This document shows, one piece after another, positions 28,559 through 36,535 of a stretch of DNA of 64,000 nucleotides. The stretch's first letter is position 1; each line of letters begins with the position of its first letter. The translations under genes and the position numbers were made by a program. This DNA is from VAZQ01 sp963753575 (GTDB lineage: Bacteria; Pseudomonadota; Alphaproteobacteria; Rhizobiales; Xanthobacteraceae): positions 310,001-374,000 of the forward strand of contig CAVWCR010000003.1 of assembly GCA_963753575.1 (NCBI GenBank), given 5' to 3'. The notes beneath the pieces were generated by a model. The model did no database searches and was not told the DNA's origin. It was given only the letters and a program-made list of their open reading frames with translations.

Positions 28559-28839
28559 GTCAGAGACAAGCTGATTTGGGAATTGCCGACGAGTCAGAGT
28601 TTCAGGGAGTTTGGTATTCCGTCGCAGACACGGGCCGAGGCTGCAAAGTTTGGAATTAGTCCAATTTAATACTAGAAATTCTCTTGCGTTTTCTTAGCGT
28701 GGTCTGATCAATCTAGTATTAGACTTATTCTAGACTGATAGAATCAACTATTTCTATTTGACCATCAAGTAATCACGTCCCATATTGCGATTGCATCGCG
28801 CTCGCAGGTGCGTCGCGATCGGGGGTTTCGGGGGGTGAT
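28559..28839. other. AT-rich intergenic island with inverted repeat
   Basis: This 280-bp stretch is much richer in A and T than its surroundings, especially 28650-28770. It contains a perfect 9-bp inverted repeat, TAATACTAG at 28667-28675 and CTAGTATTA at 28713-28721, plus another TCTAGA-like palindrome near 28730. No gene is visible. It probably contains the promoter of the downstream envelope module, and the repeat could be an operator; both are inference. Confidence 0.45.
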
Positions 28840-29739
28840 ATGACTGTACGAATATTGGGATTGGCCACGCTCCTGGTTGCGAGCGTCAGCGCGGCTCAGG
28901 CAGGCGAATCTCTGTTTGGCTGGATTTACACGGCCGATGTTCATCCAAAGGGAGCACTCGAATATGAGCACTGGTCGTTCCTGCAGAACCGACAATCCCG
29001 CGGGACATACGAATATTGGTTCAACCGCGAGGAGATCGAATACGGTGTGACCGATCGGTTCCAGGTCTCGGCCTATCTCAATTGGACCTCTTCAAACGCC
29101 TTCCGCAACGGGATCGACGGAACAACCGGCGGTCCTGGCGTAGGCCAGTTGCTCGATTCATCGTTCGATCCATTCTCGCGCTTGAGGAAGACGAGATTCG
29201 ATTCCATCTCGGTGGAAGGAATTTATCAGGTGTTGAATCCGATCACCGATCCGATCGGCCTTGCGCTCTATCTCGAGCCGGAATTTGGCCCACTCACGCG
29301 GGAGCTCGAGTGGCGGATCATCCTGCAGAAGAACTTTCTCGACGACCGCCTGATCGTTGCCGCCAACATCATGGGCAAGCACGAGCGCGAGCTCAACCTG
29401 GACGGCACGATCGAGAAAGCTTCGCCGCTCGACCTGACCCTCGGAGTGTCCTATCTCGCGGTTCCCAATTGGTATCTCGGCGTCGAGGCGCGCATCCATA
29501 ACGAATTCGTGGGCTACTTCTTCAACTCACCCGAGCACTCCGCGTTTTTTGCGGGTCCGGTCGTCCATTATGCGACGAAGGAATTCTGGATCACCGCTGC
29601 TTGGCGGCATCAACTGCCGATAGTCCAGACCTACAATGCCGAGCAGGCGGCGGTGGTGGCGAACCACCGGATCTATGGTGACGAACACTCGCGCAACGAG
29701 TTCATGTTCAAAATGGGCATTCCGATTGGAGCCAAGTGA
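28840..29739 (+). CDS. Predicted outer-membrane protein (DUF6662-like)
   Basis: A 299-residue exported protein with a signal peptide cut after AAQA (about residue 21). The mature protein starts GESLFGWIYTADVHPKGALE and is rich in short amphipathic, aromatic-ended strands (EIEYGVTDRFQVSAYLNW, GVSYLAVPNWYLGVEARI, ITAAWRHQLPI), so a beta-barrel in the outer membrane is likely. The N-terminal pattern matches proteins I recall as DUF6662; I am moderately sure of the number. The ATG at 28840 follows GGGGGGTG. It is the first gene of a unit with an FMN-binding protein, ApbE and a four-helix membrane protein. Its stop codon lies in a 14-bp tandem duplication. Confidence 0.65.
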   Translation: MTVRILGLATLLVASVSAAQAGESLFGWIYTADVHPKGALEYEHWSFLQNRQSRGTYEYWFNREEIEYGVTDRFQVSAYLNWTSSNAFRNGIDGTTGGPGVGQLLDSSFDPFSRLRKTRFDSISVEGIYQVLNPITDPIGLALYLEPEFGPLTRELEWRIILQKNFLDDRLIVAANIMGKHERELNLDGTIEKASPLDLTLGVSYLAVPNWYLGVEARIHNEFVGYFFNSPEHSAFFAGPVVHYATKEFWITAAWRHQLPIVQTYNAEQAAVVANHRIYGDEHSRNEFMFKMGIPIGAK

Positions 29740-29803
29740 TCGGGGCCAAGTGATCGGTGCTCTCGCCGGCCATGACGTTACGATGCAGAGAAGGACAGAC
29801 GTG

Positions 29804-30248
29804 ATGCGGTGGACTCCATTCTTGGCCGCTCCTGCGGCCGTTCTGATAACGGTGCCAGCCGAGGCGACTGTCTATTTCTCGACCGAGCAGGCCCAACGCG
29901 CAATCTTCCCGGGCGCGTCGTTTACGAGCGCCGGCTCGAACATCTGGCGCGTGTCGACGGGCGGTTACTTCGTGGTCGGCCGGGTGATCGGGAAGCACGA
30001 GTACATCACCTTCGCGGTGGGCATCAATGCCAACGGCACGGTCAAGCGGATCGAGATCATGACCTACAACGAGTTCCTACGGGTATGAGGTGCGCAACGC
30101 ATCGTGGCGCGCGCAGTTTGTCGGCAAGAGCGCCGGCTCGACGTTGCGGCTCAACGCCGACATCAAGAACATCAGCGGAGCAACGTTGTCCTGCAAACAC
30201 ATCACCGACGGCGTCAAACGCGTTCTGTCGAGCCTGAAGAGCCGATGA
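29804..30248 (+). pseudogene. Periplasmic FMN-binding domain protein, frameshifted
   Basis: The first frame starts at the ATG at 29804 (RBS AAGGA eight bases upstream) with a signal peptide (MRWTPFLAAPAAVLITVPAE), followed by GYFVVGRVIGKHEYITFAVG and VKRIEIMTYNEF before a stop. The family then continues one frame over as YGYEVRNASWRAQFVGK and LNADIKNISGATLSCKHITD, stop at 30246-30248. Dropping one T from GAGTTCC (30071-30077) gives NESYGYEVRN and an intact FMN_bind protein of about 147 residues. SGATLS is the site where ApbE attaches FMN to threonine. The stop overlaps the apbE start, so the pair is translationally coupled. Confidence 0.8.
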
Positions 30249-31096
30249 TGCGACGCGCGCGGCCGCTGCTTGGAACCTTTGTCGAGATCGAGGCCGAGGG
30301 GCTGGCGGCTGCTGCGCTGGAGCGTGCCATCGAGGCGGCCTTCGCGGCCGTAGAGCGCGTCGAGCGCCTGATGAGCTTCCACGATCCGTTGAGCGATTTG
30401 TCGCGCCTCAACCGTCGCGCCGCATGGGAGCCGGTCGTCGTGCATCCCTGGACCGCGACGGTTTTGCGCCATGCACGGCGGCTTTTTCGCGCCACGGGAG
30501 GACTTTTCGACTGCGCGGTCGGATATGAGCTGATCAGGTGGGGGCTGTTGCCGTCGGACGGCCTCGATCACGTCGAACGTGGGCATTTTTCGGCGGTTGA
30601 ATTCCTGCCGGGCAACCGGATCAAGTACAGGACTGAAATTGCGCTCGATCTGGGCGGCATCGCCAAGGGCTTCGCGGTCGACCGTGCCGTTGCGGCATTG
30701 CGCCGGCATGACGTCTGCAACGGCACGGTGAACGCGGGAGGCGACCTTCGGGTCATGGGTGAGGCCGCCCAGCCGATCTACATCCGCCATCCGGCCGAGC
30801 CGGCGCGGCTTTCGCTCGTCGGAATGCTGCAGGATGGCGCGGTCGCGACCTCGAGCGCCGCCGCGACGCTCAAGACAATTCATGGCCGCGACGTGAGCGC
30901 CCTGTTGTCGTCGGCGCCGCGCGCGCCGCTGATCGACCGGTGCGCCTATTCGGTCGTGGCGCCGACCTGTCTGGTGGCCGACGCGTTGACCAAGGTCCTG
31001 GCACAAGTCGGGCGAACGGATGCCCCCTGTTTCAAACGCTTCGGCGCCAGCGCCATCATCACCGTAGCCTTCGCCGAGGAACAGGAGGCGGCGTAA
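30245..31096 (+). CDS. apbE: ApbE family FAD:protein FMN transferase
   Basis: Flavin transferase that moves FMN from FAD onto a threonine of exported redox proteins. The 283 residues show the family landmarks: RARPLLGTFVEIEAEG at the start, MSFHDPLSDLSRLNRRA, the central TEIALDLGGIAKGFAVDRAV, VNAGGDLRVMGE, and near the end the metal-binding region SVVAPTCLVADALTKVL. I see no clear signal peptide, which is unusual because ApbE normally works in the periplasm; the N terminus here is short. The start (ATGATG at 30245) overlaps the stop of the FMN-binding gene, its expected substrate. Confidence 0.92.
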   Translation: MMRRARPLLGTFVEIEAEGLAAAALERAIEAAFAAVERVERLMSFHDPLSDLSRLNRRAAWEPVVVHPWTATVLRHARRLFRATGGLFDCAVGYELIRWGLLPSDGLDHVERGHFSAVEFLPGNRIKYRTEIALDLGGIAKGFAVDRAVAALRRHDVCNGTVNAGGDLRVMGEAAQPIYIRHPAEPARLSLVGMLQDGAVATSSAAATLKTIHGRDVSALLSSAPRAPLIDRCAYSVVAPTCLVADALTKVLAQVGRTDAPCFKRFGASAIITVAFAEEQEAA

Positions 31097-31099
31097 GCC

Positions 31100-31576
31100 A
31101 TGCGTCTGGGGTTTTGGCAGCAGGCCGCGGTCTACACGACGCTGGTTGTCGTCGGGCTTTCCGGGCTTCTCTGGTTCGCTCTACACGATTTCATCGATGG
31201 GGAGCCGGGCGAGCTGCAGCGCGCGTTGCTCGTCCTCCATGGAGTCTCCGCCTTCGCCGCGCTGATCGTCTTGGGGTCGCTCGTCCCGCTCCATATGCGA
31301 TCGGGCTGGCTGCGCCGCCGAAATATTGCGAGCGGTGCATGTATCACCGCCATGATGGCCATTCTCAGCGTGTCCGCACTGCTACTCTACTATGGCGGTG
31401 AAGACGCGAGAGAAGCGGCGAGGTGGATCCATATCGGCGTCGGCATCCTCGCCTTCGCGGCCTTTCCGGTTCACGTGGTCTTAGGACTGAGGACGGGGCG
31501 CGCCGCCGTCACCGACCTGTCGCCTTCGGCTCCGCAGGTCTTGCGGCGGCGACCTGCTCGCACAGCGCGTGGATGA
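31100..31576 (+). CDS. Four-helix membrane protein, possible heme or flavin redox partner
   Basis: A 158-residue inner-membrane protein with four hydrophobic helices (about residues 8-26, 46-64, 76-98 and 110-131). Histidines sit at or near helix ends: LVLHGVSAF, VPLHMRSGW, RWIHIGVGI and FPVHVVLGL, a pattern that would suit b-type heme ligands. It begins three bases after the apbE stop, so it belongs to the same operon. Together with the FMN-binding protein and ApbE it could carry electrons across the inner membrane to the flavin. The family is not one I can name, and the heme idea is inference. Confidence 0.6.
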   Translation: MRLGFWQQAAVYTTLVVVGLSGLLWFALHDFIDGEPGELQRALLVLHGVSAFAALIVLGSLVPLHMRSGWLRRRNIASGACITAMMAILSVSALLLYYGGEDAREAARWIHIGVGILAFAAFPVHVVLGLRTGRAAVTDLSPSAPQVLRRRPARTARG

Positions 31577-31745
31577 GTGGCGGAAATTTCCGATGCGCTC
31601 GCCCCCCAATTCATGATGGCAGCCACAGCGGACCCAGAGCACCCTTCAATCGTCGAGCTCACTTCCGTCTGCCACAACCTGTTGCGGCAGTGGGCGGAGG
31701 TTTGACGGTCCGGGATCGGCGCTGCCGCGGTGTTACCGCCGTCCT

Positions 31746-33284
31746 TCATTCGGGAACGCCAGCCTTGCGCAATCCGGCAATCAGCCGCTGCCGGTCGGTG
31801 CCCCGCCGCAGCGGATAAAATCCGCAGACCTTGGCGATGCTCACGTCGGGATCGATTCTGAGATAGGCGGTCCGCGCCCGTTTCGCCTCGTCGGCGCGGC
31901 CGCACATGGCGTTGGAGACGATCGCCACCCGCAGCGCTGGCGGCCAGTTGGGCTTGACGTGCAGCGCCATGGCGGCCCAGTCGGCCGCTTCCTTGTTACG
32001 ACCGGCAATGAAATGCGCAAACCCCATGGCGCTCTGGGTGAGGAAAACGCGCGGATCGAGCGGGTTGAGCCGGATGGCCTTTTGCAGGCTGGTGATGGCG
32101 CCCTCGCAATCGCCGGCATATCCGCGCACCCAGCCGCTGCGCTGCCAGGCGACGGCGAGGTTCTCGTCGAGCTCGAGCGCGCGCTCGATGAGCAGCAAGG
32201 CGCGGTCGAGGTCGTTGAAGAAGTAGGCGTGCACGTGGCCCGCCCAGCACAGCGCGATCGGATCGTCCATGCCGAGGTCGGCCGCCCGGTCGGCGAGCCG
32301 GGCGATCTCCTGCTTGTCGAAGCGCGACGCCCAGTCGTTGGCCTTGGCGAAAAGATGACACGAAGCCGCCAGCCCATACGGGGTCGAGAACTCGGGGTCC
32401 TTGTCGATGGCGGCGTAGAAGAGCTGCAGCGCCTTGGCATTTTCGTCCTTGGTCCAGCGGTTCCAGCTGGCGAGGCCGCGCAGATAAAGATCGTAGGCGG
32501 CGAGATCGCCGGTCGCGGTCAGTTTCGCGCGATCCATCTCGGCTTTTTCGAGTTGCGGCGCTATCGCACCGACTACGCGCGTGACGATCTGATCCTGCAG
32601 GTCGAAAATGTCGGCCATGTCTCCGTCGAACCGGTCGGCCCACAGATGCCGGCCGGAGGCGGCCTCGATCAATTGCCCGGTGACGCGCACCCGACCAGCC
32701 GCCTTGCGCACGCTGCCTTCGAGCAAATAGCGAACGCCAAGCTCATGCGCGACCTGCTTGGTATTGACCGGCGTGCCCTTGTAGGTGAAGGACGAGTTGC
32801 GGGCGATGACAAAGAACGCGCGGTTGCGCGACAACGCGGTGGTGATGTCCTCGACGATCCCGTCGGTGAAGTAGTCCTGCTCCGGATCGCCGCTGAGGTT
32901 CTCGAACGGCAGAACCGCGATTGAGGGCTTTTCAGTGCTACCCACCGGAGATTGAATCGCGCCGATGTCGCTGCGTTCCTCGCGCACGGTCCCCACAAAG
33001 CGCAGGCCCTTGCGCGGCAGCGTCTTGATGAGCCGTTGCTCCTCGCCATTGTCGCCGAGCGCCGCGCGCGCGGCATTGATCCGGGTACTCAGGGCGGATT
33101 CGGATACGATGCGGCCCTGCCAGACCGTCGCGATGAGGTTGTCCCTGCTGACGACGTGCTCGCGGTTGCGGATCAGGTAGAGCAGAAGGTCGAAGACCTT
33201 GGGTTCGAGCGCGACCGGCGTGCTGCCGCGAACGAGCTCGCGGCGATCCGGATCGAGCGCGTAATCCTCAAAACAGTAGCGCAC
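31746..33284 (-). CDS. CadC-like winged-helix regulator with TolB-like and TPR domains
   Basis: A regulator of about 512 residues. An OmpR/CadC-type winged helix covers roughly 1-100 (CFEDYALDPDRRELVRG, VFDLLLYLIRNREHVVSRDN, LIATVWQGRIVSESALSTRI). A TolB-like domain follows (SIAVLPFENLSGDPEQDYFT, then VTGQLIEAASGRHLWADRFD), and the C-terminal half is tetratricopeptide-like helices. No membrane segment is seen, so it is probably cytosolic. I chose the GTG at 33284 because VRYCFEDYAL is the usual family start; an ATG at 33386 would add 34 residues made mostly of a repeated RLECN pentapeptide. The target genes are unknown; the divergent cupin gene is a candidate. Confidence 0.82.
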   Translation of the reverse strand: MRYCFEDYALDPDRRELVRGSTPVALEPKVFDLLLYLIRNREHVVSRDNLIATVWQGRIVSESALSTRINAARAALGDNGEEQRLIKTLPRKGLRFVGTVREERSDIGAIQSPVGSTEKPSIAVLPFENLSGDPEQDYFTDGIVEDITTALSRNRAFFVIARNSSFTYKGTPVNTKQVAHELGVRYLLEGSVRKAAGRVRVTGQLIEAASGRHLWADRFDGDMADIFDLQDQIVTRVVGAIAPQLEKAEMDRAKLTATGDLAAYDLYLRGLASWNRWTKDENAKALQLFYAAIDKDPEFSTPYGLAASCHLFAKANDWASRFDKQEIARLADRAADLGMDDPIALCWAGHVHAYFFNDLDRALLLIERALELDENLAVAWQRSGWVRGYAGDCEGAITSLQKAIRLNPLDPRVFLTQSAMGFAHFIAGRNKEAADWAAMALHVKPNWPPALRVAIVSNAMCGRADEAKRARTAYLRIDPDVSIAKVCGFYPLRRGTDRQRLIAGLRKAGVPE

Positions 33285-33285
33285 A

Positions 33286-33345
33286 TTGCATTCCAAGCGG
33301 TTGCATTCCAAGCGGTTGCATTCCAAGCGGCTGTATTCCAAGCGG
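33286..33345. repeat. Four 15-bp tandem repeats at the CadC-like gene start
   Basis: TTGCATTCCAAGCGG occurs three times in direct succession (33286-33330), followed by a fourth copy with two changes (CTGTATTCCAAGCGG, 33331-33345). On the coding strand each copy supplies TTGGAA just upstream of the GTG start of the regulator. If translation starts further up at 33386, the repeats encode RLECN units. Confidence 0.85.
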
Positions 33346-33621
33346 TGCGGGGCGCGCGGACAGAAATAACACGGCCTCGGCCGCAAAAATCAATGAAATC
33401 GTGACGCAACCGTAAGGGTTTCGAAAAGCCAATCTCACGCCGCCCGGTATCCTGGCCGCATCGTGATCATGAGGAGCCGCATTGGCGTCACCGGCTGAAA
33501 CTCGCCGCGAACGCGTAATCGGCCGCCCCTCAGGACGGCTGGCTCTCTCCGGGTTGTTTTCAAACATCCTGACGAATGGTCCGTCAATCACGAAGCTGCA
33601 AGCATAATAAGGAGCACAGCC
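33346..33621. promoter_or_regulatory. Divergent promoter region, regulator and cupin genes
   Basis: A gap of about 280 bp between the CadC-like gene (minus) and the cupin gene (plus), which must hold the promoters of both. I see no clear -35/-10 pair or palindrome. The cupin gene has a good ribosome-binding site, AAGGAGCACAGCC before the ATG at 33622. No small gene is evident. Confidence 0.35.
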
Positions 33622-34290
33622 ATGGAACTGCATCTATTCAATTTCAAAAGCGTCGCACCCTTCACGATTTTGCTCTCGGCGTTGGCGACATCGCCGCTGG
33701 CGCCATCGGCCGCCGCGGCGCAAGGGAGATATCTGGTCAAGCCCGTCGCCGAGATGAAGATCAAGCAGCTTCCTCGCGGCCCGCTATACTGGCGGGTCGA
33801 GAATTTTGCCACCCTCGCGCAGGCCAAGGCCGCCGCCGGCCCCTTCCGTTGGAACCCGGACACGGTGTCGTACGACGGGTCACCGTCGTTGACCGCTGAA
33901 GTCGCCGGCAAGGCCTGGCTGTTCACGCTCGGCGCCAAGGGCGGCGCAACGCCCGGCGGCAGCAAGGTCGCCGAGATCGGTCCGGTCCCCCCGATCACCG
34001 CGCCGGAGTATCTGCTGCGCGTCAACTACGGCTCCGGACCGCCCGGCTCGAAGACGCCGGTGCATATGCATCCGGGCTCGGAGGCCTTCTATGTCGTTGC
34101 CGGCCGGCTGGGCCAGAAGATGCCTGATGGCGTGCACTATGTCGAAGCCGGTCACACGATGAATGGTCATGCCCCCAACATGCCGATGGAGGTCTTCAAT
34201 GGCGGGTCGACAGAGCTGACCGCGCTGATCTTGTTCGTGGTGGATGCGACCAAGCCCTTCTCGGTGCCGGCGGAGCTGCCGAAAGACTGA
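33622..34290 (+). CDS. Secreted cupin-domain protein
   Basis: A 222-residue exported protein: signal peptide to about ASAAAA (near residue 33), then a single cupin barrel. The metal-binding first cupin motif is GSKTPVHMHPGSEAFYVVAG, with His-x-His and Glu; the second motif region is GHTMNGHAPNMPMEVFNGGS, retaining a histidine. This points to a metal-binding sensor or enzyme in the periplasm; the family covers too many activities to say more. The start ATG at 33622 follows AAGGAG. It is divergent from the CadC-like regulator, which may control it (inference from position only). Confidence 0.75.
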   Translation: MELHLFNFKSVAPFTILLSALATSPLAPSAAAAQGRYLVKPVAEMKIKQLPRGPLYWRVENFATLAQAKAAAGPFRWNPDTVSYDGSPSLTAEVAGKAWLFTLGAKGGATPGGSKVAEIGPVPPITAPEYLLRVNYGSGPPGSKTPVHMHPGSEAFYVVAGRLGQKMPDGVHYVEAGHTMNGHAPNMPMEVFNGGSTELTALILFVVDATKPFSVPAELPKD

Positions 34291-34390
34291 GATTCCACAA
34301 CCGGTGCACTCGCGCGCGTGCCCAGCAAGCCGGATGGCGAAGCAAATGCACGCGCGGCGAGCGCAGGCAGACGAACCGGTATCGATGCCC

Positions 34391-35416
34391 TCACGGACGG
34401 ATCTGCATTAGGTCCCTGGCGACGACGATCCGACCTGAAAAAGATGTCCGCACGCCGTCGACCAGGCGCTGGCGGTCGTCGTTGGGCACGAGCGGCGGAC
34501 CCAAGTGCGTCAGCACGACCGTCTTCACGCCCGCCGCCGCGGCCATCTTGCCGATGTCCTCCGGCGTGACGTGCTCCTCACGCATGTGACGGAGATAACC
34601 CTCCTGCTCGGTGGGTGTCATCGCCTGCCAGCGTCTGCTGCGCTTGAGCGCCGCGACTGAATCGCCGGCGCCGCCGCCCTCGGTGACCAGGATGTCGGCG
34701 CCCTTCGCCAGATGGGTGACGGCGTCGGAGGGGCCGGTGTCGCCGGTGAACACGATGACTCGCGTGGGTGTCTCGAAACGATAGGAATAGGATTTGTATT
34801 TGCCGTCGGGCGGGCTCCCGGCCGGAAAATTGAAATGCGTGTTCTCAACCGCAGTCACTTTCACGTTCTCGTCCTGATAGATGAGGCCCGGCGCGACGTC
34901 ATGGCCGCGAAATATGCCGGTCATGGGCGTCTTCTTGCCTTCGGTCGAGCGAATCTCCGCGTTGGGGGTGAGAAAGGCGATTGCGCCTTTGACCAGCGTC
35001 TCGACGCCGCTGCCATAGATGTCGATCGGCGCGCGACGTTGCGAGTCCCATTGCGCCACGAGCAGGCTCGCGAGGCCGGCCGTGTGGTCGCTGTGAAGAT
35101 GCGTGAGAAAGATTTTCCCGACCTGCCGATAGTCACGGCCTGACTGCACGATCTGGTGCGTGACGCCAGCGCCGGCATCGATTAAGTAGAGCGTGCCGTT
35201 GACGATCAGCAGATTGGACGACTGGACCCGCTCCTTCTGCAATATGGGCCCGCCCGCCGTGCCAAGCGTGATGATGAGCGTGTCCGTTGTGGGCGTTGGC
35301 GTCGTGCCGGCCTGCTGCGCCCGCGCCACCAGCGGCCATGCAATCGCTACGCCGCCGAGCAGGGCAAGAATGTCTCGTCGTCTGAGGGTCTGAAGCATTT
35401 CACTTGCGCTGTTCAT
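34391..35416 (-). CDS. Exported MBL-fold metallo-hydrolase (RNase Z/arylsulfatase-like)
   Basis: A 341-residue protein with a twin-arginine-like export signal (LRRRDILALLGGVAIA, cut near ARA). The metallo-beta-lactamase zinc ligands are present: TLHSDHTAGL appears as FLTHLHSDHTAGLASLLVAQ, later VFTGDTGPSDAV with bridging Asp, and TVVLTHLGPP with the last histidine. EEHVTPEDIGKMAA near the end is typical of the group related to RNase Z and AtsA-like hydrolases. Export makes a periplasmic hydrolase of small molecules likelier than tRNA processing. A 13-bp duplication (35411-35436) at the start creates a second, out-of-frame ATG upstream. Confidence 0.82.
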   Translation of the reverse strand: MNSASEMLQTLRRRDILALLGGVAIAWPLVARAQQAGTTPTPTTDTLIITLGTAGGPILQKERVQSSNLLIVNGTLYLIDAGAGVTHQIVQSGRDYRQVGKIFLTHLHSDHTAGLASLLVAQWDSQRRAPIDIYGSGVETLVKGAIAFLTPNAEIRSTEGKKTPMTGIFRGHDVAPGLIYQDENVKVTAVENTHFNFPAGSPPDGKYKSYSYRFETPTRVIVFTGDTGPSDAVTHLAKGADILVTEGGGAGDSVAALKRSRRWQAMTPTEQEGYLRHMREEHVTPEDIGKMAAAAGVKTVVLTHLGPPLVPNDDRQRLVDGVRTSFSGRIVVARDLMQIRP

Positions 35417-35436
35417 GGGCTGCGTTCATGGGCTGC
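35411..35436. repeat. 13-bp tandem duplication over a start codon
   Basis: GTTCATGGGCTGC is repeated twice without a gap at 35411-35436. On the minus strand each copy contains an ATG. The downstream copy is the start of the MBL-fold gene; the upstream ATG, 13 bp earlier, opens a nine-codon frame (MNAAHEQRK) that overlaps the true start and ends at a TGA just inside the gene. Confidence 0.8.
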
Positions 35437-35634
35437 ACAATATCTCTCGGCCGTGTTGTTCCCTAGCCTAGCACCGAAGCGGGGGCCAAGGCTGCGCCTT
35501 CGGCGCCCACAGGACCTGTGCTACAAAGCTCGCCACCGCGATCGTGCGTGCTGGCGGACGTGGCATGCGCGGAGCACTCCGGCGCTTGGAGCCGCAAGCG
35601 CCGGCAATGACAATGACGAGGGAGGGCGGCCATC

Positions 35635-36489
35635 ATGGATTCGATCAGACGCACCATACTCACGACGGGCGCCGCGGCGACGGCGGTTGCCGCCGCGCCG
35701 CAGGTGTTTGCCCAGCAGGCCGGGCAGGGCGGAGCCGCCAAGGCCTTCTACGAAAAAGACGCCGTTCGCATCCACTACGAGCAGGCCGGTCCCGGCTTTC
35801 CGCTGTTGATCATTCCAGGCGGTGGATTGAACTCGACGATCTCCAACCTCACCCGCAACTCGCCGTTCAACCCGATCGACGAGCTTAAGGGCGAGTACCG
35901 CTGCATCGTGTCGGACTTGCGCAACGCCAATGGCGGCCAGTCCTCCGGCCCGCTCGAGATCGACCGGCCGTGGGACGCGTACGCCGATGATCATCTCGGC
36001 CTGATGGATCACCTGGGCATCGACAAGTTCATGGTGCTGGGCTTCTGCATCGGCGGTCCCTTCATCTGGAACCTGTTGAAGCGGGCACCCGATCGCGTTG
36101 TTGCGGCCGTGCTGGCGCAGCCTAGCGGGTCGCGTCCGGAGAAGCGCGACCTTTTTTACGAAGGCAACATGAAGACCTGGGGCCCGGAGCTGACCAAGCT
36201 CCGACCTGAGATCACGATGGCGATGGTTTACCAGTTTCTGACCAAGATGTGTCGCACAGACGCCGATTTCGTCTTCACGGTGACGCGCGACTTCGTGCGC
36301 AACTGCCAGACGCCGGTCCTGATCCTGCCGGATGACATCCCGGCGCACCCTTACGCGGTTGCCATGGAGGCTGCGATGCTGGCGCCGAAGGCGGAAGTGA
36401 GCATGTTCCCATGGAAGGAGCCGAAGGAGCGGATTCCGCTGGCGGTGCGCCAGATCCGCTCCTTCCTTCGGGCGCATCGGCCGGCGTAG
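35635..36489 (+). CDS. Exported alpha/beta hydrolase
   Basis: A 284-residue alpha/beta-hydrolase-fold protein with an N-terminal export signal (SIRRTILTTGAAATAVAAAP, cut near FAQQ), probably Tat or Sec dependent and therefore periplasmic. The oxyanion segment FPLLIIPGGGLNS precedes the lid. The nucleophile elbow position reads VLGFCIGGPFIWN, with cysteine in place of the usual serine (G-F-C-I-G-G), as in dienelactone hydrolases. Candidate Asp is in PVLILPDDIPAHP. The lack of a clear terminal catalytic histidine makes activity uncertain. It is divergent from the MBL-fold gene. Confidence 0.75.
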   Translation: MDSIRRTILTTGAAATAVAAAPQVFAQQAGQGGAAKAFYEKDAVRIHYEQAGPGFPLLIIPGGGLNSTISNLTRNSPFNPIDELKGEYRCIVSDLRNANGGQSSGPLEIDRPWDAYADDHLGLMDHLGIDKFMVLGFCIGGPFIWNLLKRAPDRVVAAVLAQPSGSRPEKRDLFYEGNMKTWGPELTKLRPEITMAMVYQFLTKMCRTDADFVFTVTRDFVRNCQTPVLILPDDIPAHPYAVAMEAAMLAPKAEVSMFPWKEPKERIPLAVRQIRSFLRAHRPA

Positions 36490-36535
36490 CGGGCAGGGAC
36501 GGCCTGCGGCGCGCAATTCGGCTGACGAAGACTGA

